Origin: Oscillospiraceae bacterium | GTDB lineage: Bacteria > Bacillota > Clostridia > Oscillospirales > Ruminococcaceae | NCBI GenBank assembly: GCA_017472965.1 | Contig: JAFUNR010000027.1 | Span: 1 to 44,616 of the forward strand | Reading direction: 5' to 3' | DNA: 44,616 nucleotides | Shown here: positions 15,536 to 23,201 of the stretch, in pieces | How the letters are laid out: each line of letters begins with the position of its first letter | How positions within the stretch are numbered: the first letter of the stretch is position 1 | Made by a program: the position numbers and the translations under genes | Notes under the pieces: model-generated | Database searches by the model: none | Seen by the model: the letters and a program-made list of their open reading frames with translations, nothing else | What the model was told of the DNA's origin: nothing

Positions 15536-17997
15536 TCACCGATGCCCTGATGCGCTGCTTTGCGGTGTGTCTGGCGGTGGGCGCAGCGGTGGGTCTGCCG
15601 GTGCTGGCGGCTGTGCTGCTGCGGCCGGTGCTGCGCCGCCGGTATTCCGCCGCGGGCTGCAGTGCGCTGTGGATGGGGCTTGCCCTGCTGCTGGCGGTGC
15701 TGCCGCCGGTGCTGACGGCTGCCGGCGCGGCTGTGCCGGCACTGACTGCCGTACAGCATACTGCCGTTACGGCTGTGACCGAAAGCGCCGGTGCATCTGA
15801 AATCGTCGATGAGATGCAGCAGGGCGCGGAGGAACAGCCCCTGCCGGATACCTCTGCCGCAGCGCAGGATACGGTGCCCTCTGCGGAGGAATACCCGCAA
15901 AGCTCTGCGCCCGTTTCCGCCGCTCCGAAGAAAAGCGAAGCAGCATCCGGCGATTTTTCTGCTTTTGCACAGCACCTTGTGCTTCCCGCGGCGGCGGCAG
16001 CGGCGCTGCGTATCGCCGCAGGTATCTGGCTTGCGGGCGCGGTGCTTTTTGCCGCGGTGCTTGCGGTGCGCCAGCTGGTCTGGCGTGCACAGTGCCGCCG
16101 CTGGGCGCAGCCCGTACCGGAAGAAGCCGCCGCGCTGTATGCGCAGCTTTGCGCGCAGCTGGGCGTGCGCCGTGTGCCGCTGCTGCAGTGCACCCGCTGG
16201 GTCGGTGCGCCCATGCTCACCGGCGTGCTGCGCCCCGTGCTGCTGCTGCCCGCCGTGCCGTGGCAGCGGGAGCACCTGCTGTATATTTTCGCCCATGAGC
16301 TGATCCATCTGCAGCGGCGGGATCTTGCCCGCAGCCTGCTGCAGTGCGCTGCCGGAGTGCTGCACTGGTACCATCCGGCGGTGTGGCTGCTGGGCGCTGC
16401 CGCCCGCCGCGATGCCGAACAGGCCACCGATGCCGCCGTGCTGGCGCTGGGCGGCTCCGGCTGCTTTGCAAATGACCTTTGCGCCGCCGGGCGCAGTGCC
16501 GTCTACGGTGAAGCGCTGCTGCACAGTGTGCGCCGCGCCGCTGCGCCGCTGGGCGCAGGGTTCTCCGTTTCCAAAAAGGAGATGAAGGAACGCATGAAGC
16601 ATCTGTTCGATCCCCGCCCCGGCCGCCGCGGTGTGCTGCCGGTGTGTCTGCTGCTGTGCCTGAGCCTTGCCGCCGCCCTGTTCGCCGGCTGTGCTGCCGG
16701 TACGCTGCAGGTGCAGACCGCCCCCGAGGAAAGCGCCGATACCGCTGTCCGCACCGAAGCGGACTCTCCGGAGAGCGCTTCTGCCCAGACCATCACCCTC
16801 GCCGCGCAGACGCTCACCTATACGGGCACGCCGCCCGGACAGCTGACCTGGCCTGTGCCGGAATACGCCATGGTCTCCCGCCTGTTTGAAGGGGTTGACG
16901 AGCACAGCGGGCTGGATATCGAGGCCGCCCGCGGTGCGGATATTGTTGCCGCCGCAGACGGCGTGGTGATAAAAGCCCGCTATGCCGATGACGGCCTCGG
17001 CTACGGCAATTACATCGTTCTGGATCACGGTGACGGTGTCACCACCCTGTATGCGCACTGCCGCGAGCTTTGCGCCGCGGCGGGCGATACCGTGAGTGCC
17101 GGGCAGTGCATCGCCCGTGTGGGCAGCTCCGGCAAGGCGGTGAGCAACCACTGTCATTTTGAATATCGTCATAACGGCATCGCGGAGGATCCCGCCCGCA
17201 TCGGCTTCCCCGATGTGCTGGTGACGGAGCACACCTCCACCCGCTGGAACATCCCGACAATGCACGGCTTCAGCCGCTGCAGCCGCAATACACAGGGCGA
17301 CGGCATACTGTTCGCGGTGAAGGCCTTTTCCACCGTCTCTGCCGCAGCCGGCGGCGTGGTGGCCGAGGTCGGCTCCACCCCGCAGGATGGCGAATACCTT
17401 GTGCTGGATCACGGCCGCGGCGTCACCAGCCGCTATACCCATCTGGCCAATGTTGCTTACAGCAGCGCCGGCGCAGAGGTGGAAAAGGGCTGGCCGCTGG
17501 CCGAAGCGGATGCATCGGGCTGCATCGGCTTTGTGGTGTACCGCGGCGGCAGCGCCATCGATCCATACACCTACTGCTGGCCGGGAATGCAGACGATGAC
17601 CGGGCTCAAAGGCAAGGGCCTGTGGCCCGTGCCGGAATATGAATCCGTGGCGCGGGAATTCACCGGCCTGTATCAGCACAACGGTCTGGATATCGCCGCA
17701 CAGACCGGTACGGATATCGTGGCCTTTGCCGACGGCACCGTCACAACGGCGGAAAAAGCATCCATCGGTTACGGCTGGCATATCATCATCGACCACGGCG
17801 CAGAGGTATCCACCCTGTACGCCCACTGCGATGAACTGTATGTAAAGGCGGGCGATCAGGTAAAGGCCGGTCAGATCATCGCCGCGGTGGGCAGCACCGG
17901 CTACTCCACCGGCCCGCACTGCCATTTTGAATACCGCATCGCCGGCGAAGCGACGGATCCCGCCGCCTATCTGGAAACCCCTCAGCCTGCGGTATGA
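15532..17997 (+). CDS. BlaR1-like M56 membrane protease fused to three M23 (LytM-like) modules
   Basis: The 821-residue protein has N-terminal membrane segments (about 1-25, 30-70 and 150-180), then the M56 zinc-protease site H255-E-L-I-H259 with a downstream Glu in DAEQATDAAV. A last membrane segment (about 367-385) leads to a long extracellular part. That part has three M23-type modules: module 1 with H458-x3-D462 and H540-x-H542, a middle module (about 580-690) that lacks all the metal ligands, and module 3 with H716-x3-D720 and H796-x-H798. M23 enzymes cut peptidoglycan cross-bridges. Where BlaR1 has a penicillin-binding sensor domain, this protein has peptidoglycan-hydrolase folds, which suggests wall sensing. 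It starts at ATG 15532, coupled to blaI. Confidence 0.82.
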   Translation: MITDALMRCFAVCLAVGAAVGLPVLAAVLLRPVLRRRYSAAGCSALWMGLALLLAVLPPVLTAAGAAVPALTAVQHTAVTAVTESAGASEIVDEMQQGAEEQPLPDTSAAAQDTVPSAEEYPQSSAPVSAAPKKSEAASGDFSAFAQHLVLPAAAAAALRIAAGIWLAGAVLFAAVLAVRQLVWRAQCRRWAQPVPEEAAALYAQLCAQLGVRRVPLLQCTRWVGAPMLTGVLRPVLLLPAVPWQREHLLYIFAHELIHLQRRDLARSLLQCAAGVLHWYHPAVWLLGAAARRDAEQATDAAVLALGGSGCFANDLCAAGRSAVYGEALLHSVRRAAAPLGAGFSVSKKEMKERMKHLFDPRPGRRGVLPVCLLLCLSLAAALFAGCAAGTLQVQTAPEESADTAVRTEADSPESASAQTITLAAQTLTYTGTPPGQLTWPVPEYAMVSRLFEGVDEHSGLDIEAARGADIVAAADGVVIKARYADDGLGYGNYIVLDHGDGVTTLYAHCRELCAAAGDTVSAGQCIARVGSSGKAVSNHCHFEYRHNGIAEDPARIGFPDVLVTEHTSTRWNIPTMHGFSRCSRNTQGDGILFAVKAFSTVSAAAGGVVAEVGSTPQDGEYLVLDHGRGVTSRYTHLANVAYSSAGAEVEKGWPLAEADASGCIGFVVYRGGSAIDPYTYCWPGMQTMTGLKGKGLWPVPEYESVAREFTGLYQHNGLDIAAQTGTDIVAFADGTVTTAEKASIGYGWHIIIDHGAEVSTLYAHCDELYVKAGDQVKAGQIIAAVGSTGYSTGPHCHFEYRIAGEATDPAAYLETPQPAV

Positions 17998-18080
17998 CCG
18001 CAGCCCGTCGTGCGGCCCGATGACAGGAGCATTCCCGGCGGCTGGATAACGGCCCCTCCGAAAAAAGAAAGGAGTCTTCC

Positions 18081-20561
18081 ATGAAAAAGCTGAAAAAAGC
18101 GCTGTGCCTGCTGCTGTGCGCCGCGGTGTGCTTTTCGCTGCTTGCCGCCTGCGCCGAAGCCCCGCAGCAGGATCAGCCCCCTGTTCCGGATACCGGAACC
18201 CTTGTCGAAGCGGGGGAAACCGGGGCCGCGGTGGATGCCGACCACGCGCTGGGACTTCCCGGTCTGCGGGCGGACGGTGAGCTGCAGCAGCTGCTGCAGG
18301 ATATCGAATATTACAGGCATGCGCTGGGCGGCGGCGTGCTGTGGGCATGGGGCAAGGCCCGCGGCACACTGGATCGCGCCATCGCTTCGGTGCCGCTGGA
18401 TGGCTCTGTCGGGCAGGTGCTGACACTGCACTTTCCCGCTTCGGATGAGCAGCGCAGGATCATCACGCCGGAGGAGGAGGCCCGCGGTGTGATATCGGTC
18501 AGCGTCGGCTACGATCCCACCGACAGCGCGGGCGAATACCCGATGCTGGTCCGCAGCCGCGTATGCTTTACCGGCGAACCGGGCAAAGAGGTGTGGGAGA
18601 AAGAAAACCTGTGGCTCTGCACGGTGGATGCGCAGGGCAATGTGTCCGAGGGTGTTCCCATCGCACAGGATGTGAACGGAGAGGAGACGGATGCCGCCGC
18701 TTCCTTTGCCTGCTGGGGGGTCAGCGGCGGCACATTTTGGGGCTGCACCCAAAAAATGAATGAACAGACAAAGACGATCGATTCGCTGGAACTGCAGGGC
18801 TATGATGCTGCCGACGGCGCGCTGAAGGCGCAGTACAGCTTTCCGCCGCTGTTCAGCTTTGTCGATCTGTATCCGCTGAATGATTCCACCGTGCTGGTGC
18901 TGGGCTACGCGCGGGAGCAGGAGGACGGCAAATTCCTGAACGGCGACGACCGGTGCGTTCTTGTGGTGGAATTTGCGCAGGGTAAGGGCAAGCTGCTGCA
19001 AACGGTGGAGCTGCCCGACAGCATCCGTCTGAATGCATATATGTGCTGTTTTGCCCGGTCGGTGCAGCCCGGCCCGGTGTGGCTGCTGGGCAGCCGCGGG
19101 CTGTACCTGTGGGATCTGGAGGAAAACACCTTTACGCTGAAGCACGATATACAGGATGTGGGTATGACGCAGAATCTGCCCAACCGCGTTTATGCGGTGA
19201 ATGAGGATACCTTCTATCTCACCTCAGGCTCGATGAAGGTGGTCGGTCAGGATAAGCTCAAACAGGTTTTCGAGGTGTGGCTGCTGGGTGAGGATGTGAC
19301 GCTGCCGGCGGATGAACGCCCCGTCGTCACCGTGGGGGCGTTTGCCTTTAACAAGGCCGCCGTTCATACCGCTGTCCAGTCCTTCAACAAAATCAGCGCC
19401 GATCTGCGGGCCGAGATGATCACCTACACCGATGCCGATGCCAAAGCCGCCGGTTTGGAAAGCGCACAGGAACTGCTCAACCGGGATATTCTGCAGGGCA
19501 CCGCGCCGGATGTGATCACCGGCCTTTACGGCGCAGACCTGCGCCAGCTGGTGGGCAAGGGCGCGATCATGGATCTGTATCCCCTGCTGGATGCGGATGC
19601 GGAGCTTTCGAGGGAGGATTTTGCCGCAGGGCCGCTTTCCGCCGGTACGGTGGACGGCGGGCTGTACGGCATCATCACCGAGTACAGCATCCTGACCGCG
19701 GTGGGCAGCGCCGGAAAGCTGGGGGAGGAAATGGGCTGGAGCACGGATGAATTCGCCGCACTCACCGCCGGCATGCCCACCCCGTACTACGGCTTCGGCC
19801 GCGATACGCTGCTGTGGTATCTGTTTCAGGCAGGTGCTGACCGCTATATCGATTACGCCGCCGGCAAAGCGCATCTGGATACGCCGGAATTCGCCGCCAT
19901 GCTGGAAGGCTTTGCCGCTTACCCCGAGACCATGGGCTATTTCCTGACGCAGGATCTCAAGCCGCTTTTTGACGGGGGTCAGGCAGCTGCCGCCGTCTGT
20001 TTTATCATGGATTTCAGCACCGTCAAAGATCAGGTCTACACCTTCAACGGTCCGGTGGTGTACAAGGGCTTTGCCGGTGCTGCGGGCAGCGGCAGCCTGC
20101 TTGCGCCGGGGCTGCAGCTTTCCGTGTGCGCGTCCTCGCCCCGAACCGATGCCGCGTGGCGCTTTGTGCGGTATTTTCTTTCGGCGGAGTACCAGTTCGA
20201 TCTGACCGTTGCCCTGCCCCTGCGCCGCGATGCACTGGCAGCCGCCGCCCAGGAAGCGCAGGAGCCCTATCTGGATCTGAATACGGAGGATGGCATTCTT
20301 TACTGTATCCCCTCGTATCTGGATCAGCGCACCACCAATCAGAATATCATCGATTATTGGACCCGCGGCCTGACGCCGGAGGAGACGGATAAGATCGTCG
20401 CCCTTGCCGAGGCCACTTCCGTTCCCTTCCTGTACGACGATGTGGTGATGGGGATCCTGACGGAGGAGGCCTCCGCCTTTTTCGCCGGTGCACGCACCGC
20501 TGCGGATGCCGCTGCCATCATGCAGAACCGCATCCAGACCTATCTGGATGAGCAGGGGTAA
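18081..20561 (+). CDS. Lipoprotein: propeller-like N-terminal half plus solute-binding C-terminal half (paralogue 1)
   Basis: The 826-residue lipoprotein has signal peptide and lipobox LLAAC (Cys24). Residues about 40-400 have repeated short beta-strand blocks of the kind LWLCTVDAQGNV, YDAADGALKAQY and GLYLWDLEENTFTL, suggesting a beta-propeller. From about 412 the chain reads like an ABC-type solute-binding protein (COG1653): VVTVGAFAF, a hinge GLYGIITEYS, DEFAALTAGM, and the closing QNRIQTYLDEQ. No permease or ATPase gene is nearby, so a sensing or scavenging role is as likely as transport. AAAGGAG lies 6 nt before the ATG. It follows the M56/M23 gene by 83 nt with no terminator seen, so it is probably under blaI control. 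Confidence 0.75.
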   Translation: MKKLKKALCLLLCAAVCFSLLAACAEAPQQDQPPVPDTGTLVEAGETGAAVDADHALGLPGLRADGELQQLLQDIEYYRHALGGGVLWAWGKARGTLDRAIASVPLDGSVGQVLTLHFPASDEQRRIITPEEEARGVISVSVGYDPTDSAGEYPMLVRSRVCFTGEPGKEVWEKENLWLCTVDAQGNVSEGVPIAQDVNGEETDAAASFACWGVSGGTFWGCTQKMNEQTKTIDSLELQGYDAADGALKAQYSFPPLFSFVDLYPLNDSTVLVLGYAREQEDGKFLNGDDRCVLVVEFAQGKGKLLQTVELPDSIRLNAYMCCFARSVQPGPVWLLGSRGLYLWDLEENTFTLKHDIQDVGMTQNLPNRVYAVNEDTFYLTSGSMKVVGQDKLKQVFEVWLLGEDVTLPADERPVVTVGAFAFNKAAVHTAVQSFNKISADLRAEMITYTDADAKAAGLESAQELLNRDILQGTAPDVITGLYGADLRQLVGKGAIMDLYPLLDADAELSREDFAAGPLSAGTVDGGLYGIITEYSILTAVGSAGKLGEEMGWSTDEFAALTAGMPTPYYGFGRDTLLWYLFQAGADRYIDYAAGKAHLDTPEFAAMLEGFAAYPETMGYFLTQDLKPLFDGGQAAAAVCFIMDFSTVKDQVYTFNGPVVYKGFAGAAGSGSLLAPGLQLSVCASSPRTDAAWRFVRYFLSAEYQFDLTVALPLRRDALAAAAQEAQEPYLDLNTEDGILYCIPSYLDQRTTNQNIIDYWTRGLTPEETDKIVALAEATSVPFLYDDVVMGILTEEASAFFAGARTAADAAAIMQNRIQTYLDEQG

Positions 20562-20644
20562 GAAAGCGGATTCCCCGCTTGCCGCCGCAGCACTTACCCC
20601 CTTTTTGGCTCTCCCTCTCTCCTCAAAAAAGAAAGGAGCCTTCC

Positions 20645-23095
20645 ATGAAAAAGCTGAAAAAAGCTCTGTGCCTGCTGCTGTGCGCCGCGGTGTGCCTTTC
20701 GCTGCTTGCCGCCTGCGCCGAAGCCCCGCAGCAGGATCAGCCCCCTGTTTCACAGGATGAAAGCGCCGCTGCCCCGGCGCAGCCGCCCGCCGCCACGGTG
20801 GATTTGGAGCATTTTCTGCCGATCAGTGCATATCAGGTTGCCCCGCAGCTGGAAACGGAATATGATTACGTCGATGTGATGAACTCCGTTTTCTGCGGCG
20901 GGCATCTGTGGCTGCTTGCCGTCAGAACGGTGGAGGATACCGCCGAAAGAGTCCTGTGCGGCATTTCGGCGCAGGGCGAGGTTGTCAGCGTTCCGCTGCA
21001 GCTGCCTGCGGCGGATGAGCAGCTCAAGGCTGCTCCGCCCGAGGGATACCGGTACCTTATCAGCTATCAGCCGGTGGATGCCGGCGGTGCGCTGCCGGGG
21101 CTGCTGCGTACCGTCACGCTTTCGCGGCAGGTGGAAAACGAAGACGGATCCTATTCGCTGCACGCCGAGAGCAGCCAAAGATACCTTGCCGCTGTGGATG
21201 AACAGGGCGCGGTGGAGGAAGGCGTGCTCATCCCCTTTTCTCTGGCGGAGAACGAGGGAAGGAACTATCTGAACACCGGCGGCGGTCTGCTGTGGTTTTA
21301 CAGCACATGGATCGTGTATCAGGGCGGTGAGACACCGGCTGAACAGCCGGTCGCTTTGTACGGTGTTTCCCCGCAGGATGGCAGCATCGCGGCGGAATAC
21401 CCCATGCCGGATAATATGAGCCCCGATGCCATGCAGCTGCTGCCGGATGGCCGCCTGCTTGTCACCGCTATTCCGGCGGATCCCGCCACCGGCATCCGTT
21501 ATTTCAGCAGTGCGCAGACCCTGATCCTCTCGCTGCAGCAGGATACGCTTGTATTGGAGGAGCAGTTCCAGATGCCGCAGCGGGTGCGGGAGAACCGGGG
21601 GACCGGCACCTTCGGCGGCTGGGAGCATGCCGGCGATGAGCTGTGGCTGAGCAATGGCGAGGGCGTTTACCTGTGGAACAAAACGGAAAACACCTACACG
21701 CTGCGTTACCGGTGGGAGGATTGCGGTCTGGCGGGTATGTTTAAAAACGGCCGTGCGCTGCTGCCGGACGGCCGCATCCTGATCGTCACCGGCGGCGGCG
21801 CCGGCGAAGCGCCCCGTGTCTGGCTGGCAGGCGGTACGCCGCCCGAAACGCAGGATGCCCGCACCGTCCTCACGCTGGGCGCGGTGAACAGCATGGATGC
21901 AGCCCTCGCCGATTTTGTGATCCGCTTCAATCAGGAAAACGAAGCCGTCCGCATCGAGCCGGTGCTTTACACCGATGCCGATGCCGCCGAACAGGGGCTG
22001 GCGGACGGTGTCGGGCTGCTGCAGCGGCAGCTGGTGCAGGGCAATGTGCCGGATATCCTGCTGCTGCCCAACGGTATGGATGCTGCCGCACTGTCCGATA
22101 AGGATTTTTTCATCGATCTTTACCCGTATCTGGATGCGGATACCGGGCTTTCCCGCGAGGATCTTGTGCGGGGCGTGCTCGCCGCCTGTGAAGCGGACGG
22201 CGCCCTGCCCACCCTGATGCCGCAGTACGGTCTGCTCACCGTTGTGGGCAGTGCCGCCGCGCTGGGCGGGGATATGGGCTGGAGCTGGCAGGAATACGAA
22301 ACGCTCACCGCCGGTATGTCCGTGCCGCTGTACGGCTTCGGGCGGGATTTCGTGCTGCATTATCTGCTCAAAGCCGGCGGCAGCCGCTTTGTGGATTTTG
22401 CCGCAGGAAAGGCGCATCTGGATACCCCCGCCTTTGCCGGCCTGCTGAATGCAGCAAAGGCCTATCCCGAAACGGCGGTCTACTACACCGGACAGGACTG
22501 CAAGCAGCAGCTTGCCGGGGGCGAAAGCGCCGCAGCCATCAGTTTTCTGTCAGGCTTCGGCAATATGCGGTACGATGTGTACGCCTTTGACGGTCCGGTG
22601 GTGTACAAGGGCTTCCCCGGCGATGAACAGGGCAGCGGCAGCGCCTTTACCGCCACGCTGCGGCTGGGCATCACAAAAAACTGTGCCGACCCCGATGCCG
22701 CGTGGCAGTTCGTGCGCACCCTGCTGCTGCCGGAATATCAGGATGCCGTGGGTGCAAACGGCGCACCCGGCTTCCCCGTGCGGCGGGATTCGCTGCAAAA
22801 GATGGCTGAGGCTGTCCAAAAGCCGCTGGAGTACCCTGCCGTGCCGGCATATCTGGCGCAGCAGCAGCTGACCCCCGCCATGGAGGAATACTGGAGCCGC
22901 GGCCTGACCGCGGAGGAAGCCGCGCAGATCGTTGCGCTGATCGAAGCCACCGATACTCTGTACCGGTACGACGGCGTGATTTATGATATCCTCGTCGAGG
23001 AGGCCGCGCCCCTCTGGGCGGGGCAGACCACCGCCGAAGCCGCCGCCGCCATCATGCAGAACCGCATCCAGACCTATCTGGATGAGCAGGGGTGA
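20645..23095 (+). CDS. Lipoprotein: propeller-like plus solute-binding (paralogue 2)
   Basis: The 816-residue paralogue 2 has a signal peptide, lipobox (LLAAC, Cys24) and Shine-Dalgarno almost identical at the DNA level to paralogue 1, but most of the mature protein is much more divergent. The N-terminal half again has propeller-type blocks (YGVSPQDGSIAAEYP, GVYLWNKTENTYTLRY); the solute-binding half starts near residue 405 (VLTLGAVNSMD). Shared motifs are YGFGRD, AGKAHLDTP, and the C-terminal IMQNRIQTYLDEQG. The start chosen is the ATG at 20645, 22 codons inside a longer frame, because AAAGGAG lies 6 nt upstream. It is likely in the same transcript as paralogue 1. Confidence 0.75.
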   Translation: MKKLKKALCLLLCAAVCLSLLAACAEAPQQDQPPVSQDESAAAPAQPPAATVDLEHFLPISAYQVAPQLETEYDYVDVMNSVFCGGHLWLLAVRTVEDTAERVLCGISAQGEVVSVPLQLPAADEQLKAAPPEGYRYLISYQPVDAGGALPGLLRTVTLSRQVENEDGSYSLHAESSQRYLAAVDEQGAVEEGVLIPFSLAENEGRNYLNTGGGLLWFYSTWIVYQGGETPAEQPVALYGVSPQDGSIAAEYPMPDNMSPDAMQLLPDGRLLVTAIPADPATGIRYFSSAQTLILSLQQDTLVLEEQFQMPQRVRENRGTGTFGGWEHAGDELWLSNGEGVYLWNKTENTYTLRYRWEDCGLAGMFKNGRALLPDGRILIVTGGGAGEAPRVWLAGGTPPETQDARTVLTLGAVNSMDAALADFVIRFNQENEAVRIEPVLYTDADAAEQGLADGVGLLQRQLVQGNVPDILLLPNGMDAAALSDKDFFIDLYPYLDADTGLSREDLVRGVLAACEADGALPTLMPQYGLLTVVGSAAALGGDMGWSWQEYETLTAGMSVPLYGFGRDFVLHYLLKAGGSRFVDFAAGKAHLDTPAFAGLLNAAKAYPETAVYYTGQDCKQQLAGGESAAAISFLSGFGNMRYDVYAFDGPVVYKGFPGDEQGSGSAFTATLRLGITKNCADPDAAWQFVRTLLLPEYQDAVGANGAPGFPVRRDSLQKMAEAVQKPLEYPAVPAYLAQQQLTPAMEEYWSRGLTAEEAAQIVALIEATDTLYRYDGVIYDILVEEAAPLWAGQTTAEAAAAIMQNRIQTYLDEQG

Positions 23096-23102
23096 TGCAA
23101 TA

Positions 23103-23141
23103 TTAAGAAAATCTTAAACACTCTTTAAACAGTCCTTAAAA
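23103..23141 (+). promoter_or_regulatory. Four direct TTAA-type boxes at exact 11-bp phase
   Basis: TTAAGA (23103), TTAAAC (23114), TTAAAC (23125) and TTAAAA (23136) start exactly 11 bp apart, one helical turn each. The array ends about 9 bp upstream of where the -35 should be for the promoter at 23171-23178. Tandem 11-bp-spaced boxes are the hallmark of OmpR/PhoP-family response regulators. No two-component gene is in the window. Confidence 0.65.
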
Positions 23142-23170
23142 TGCCCCTCTTTTTCTTTCGCCCGTTATAT

Positions 23171-23178
23171 GTTATAAT
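23171..23178 (+). promoter_or_regulatory. Extended -10 promoter of lipoprotein paralogue 3
   Basis: TGTTATAAT (TG at 23170-23171, TATAAT 23173-23178), with only a weak T-rich -35, lies 24 nt upstream of the start codon. The poor -35 fits activation from the adjacent 11-bp boxes. Confidence 0.65.
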
Positions 23179-23201
23179 AAAAGAAAAAGGGGGAACAGCC
23201 G

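Noticed and set aside
15502-18426. 974-residue open frame on the minus strand
   Set aside because: Antisense to the M56/M23 gene and the first lipoprotein gene; His/Gly/Arg-rich, no family match.
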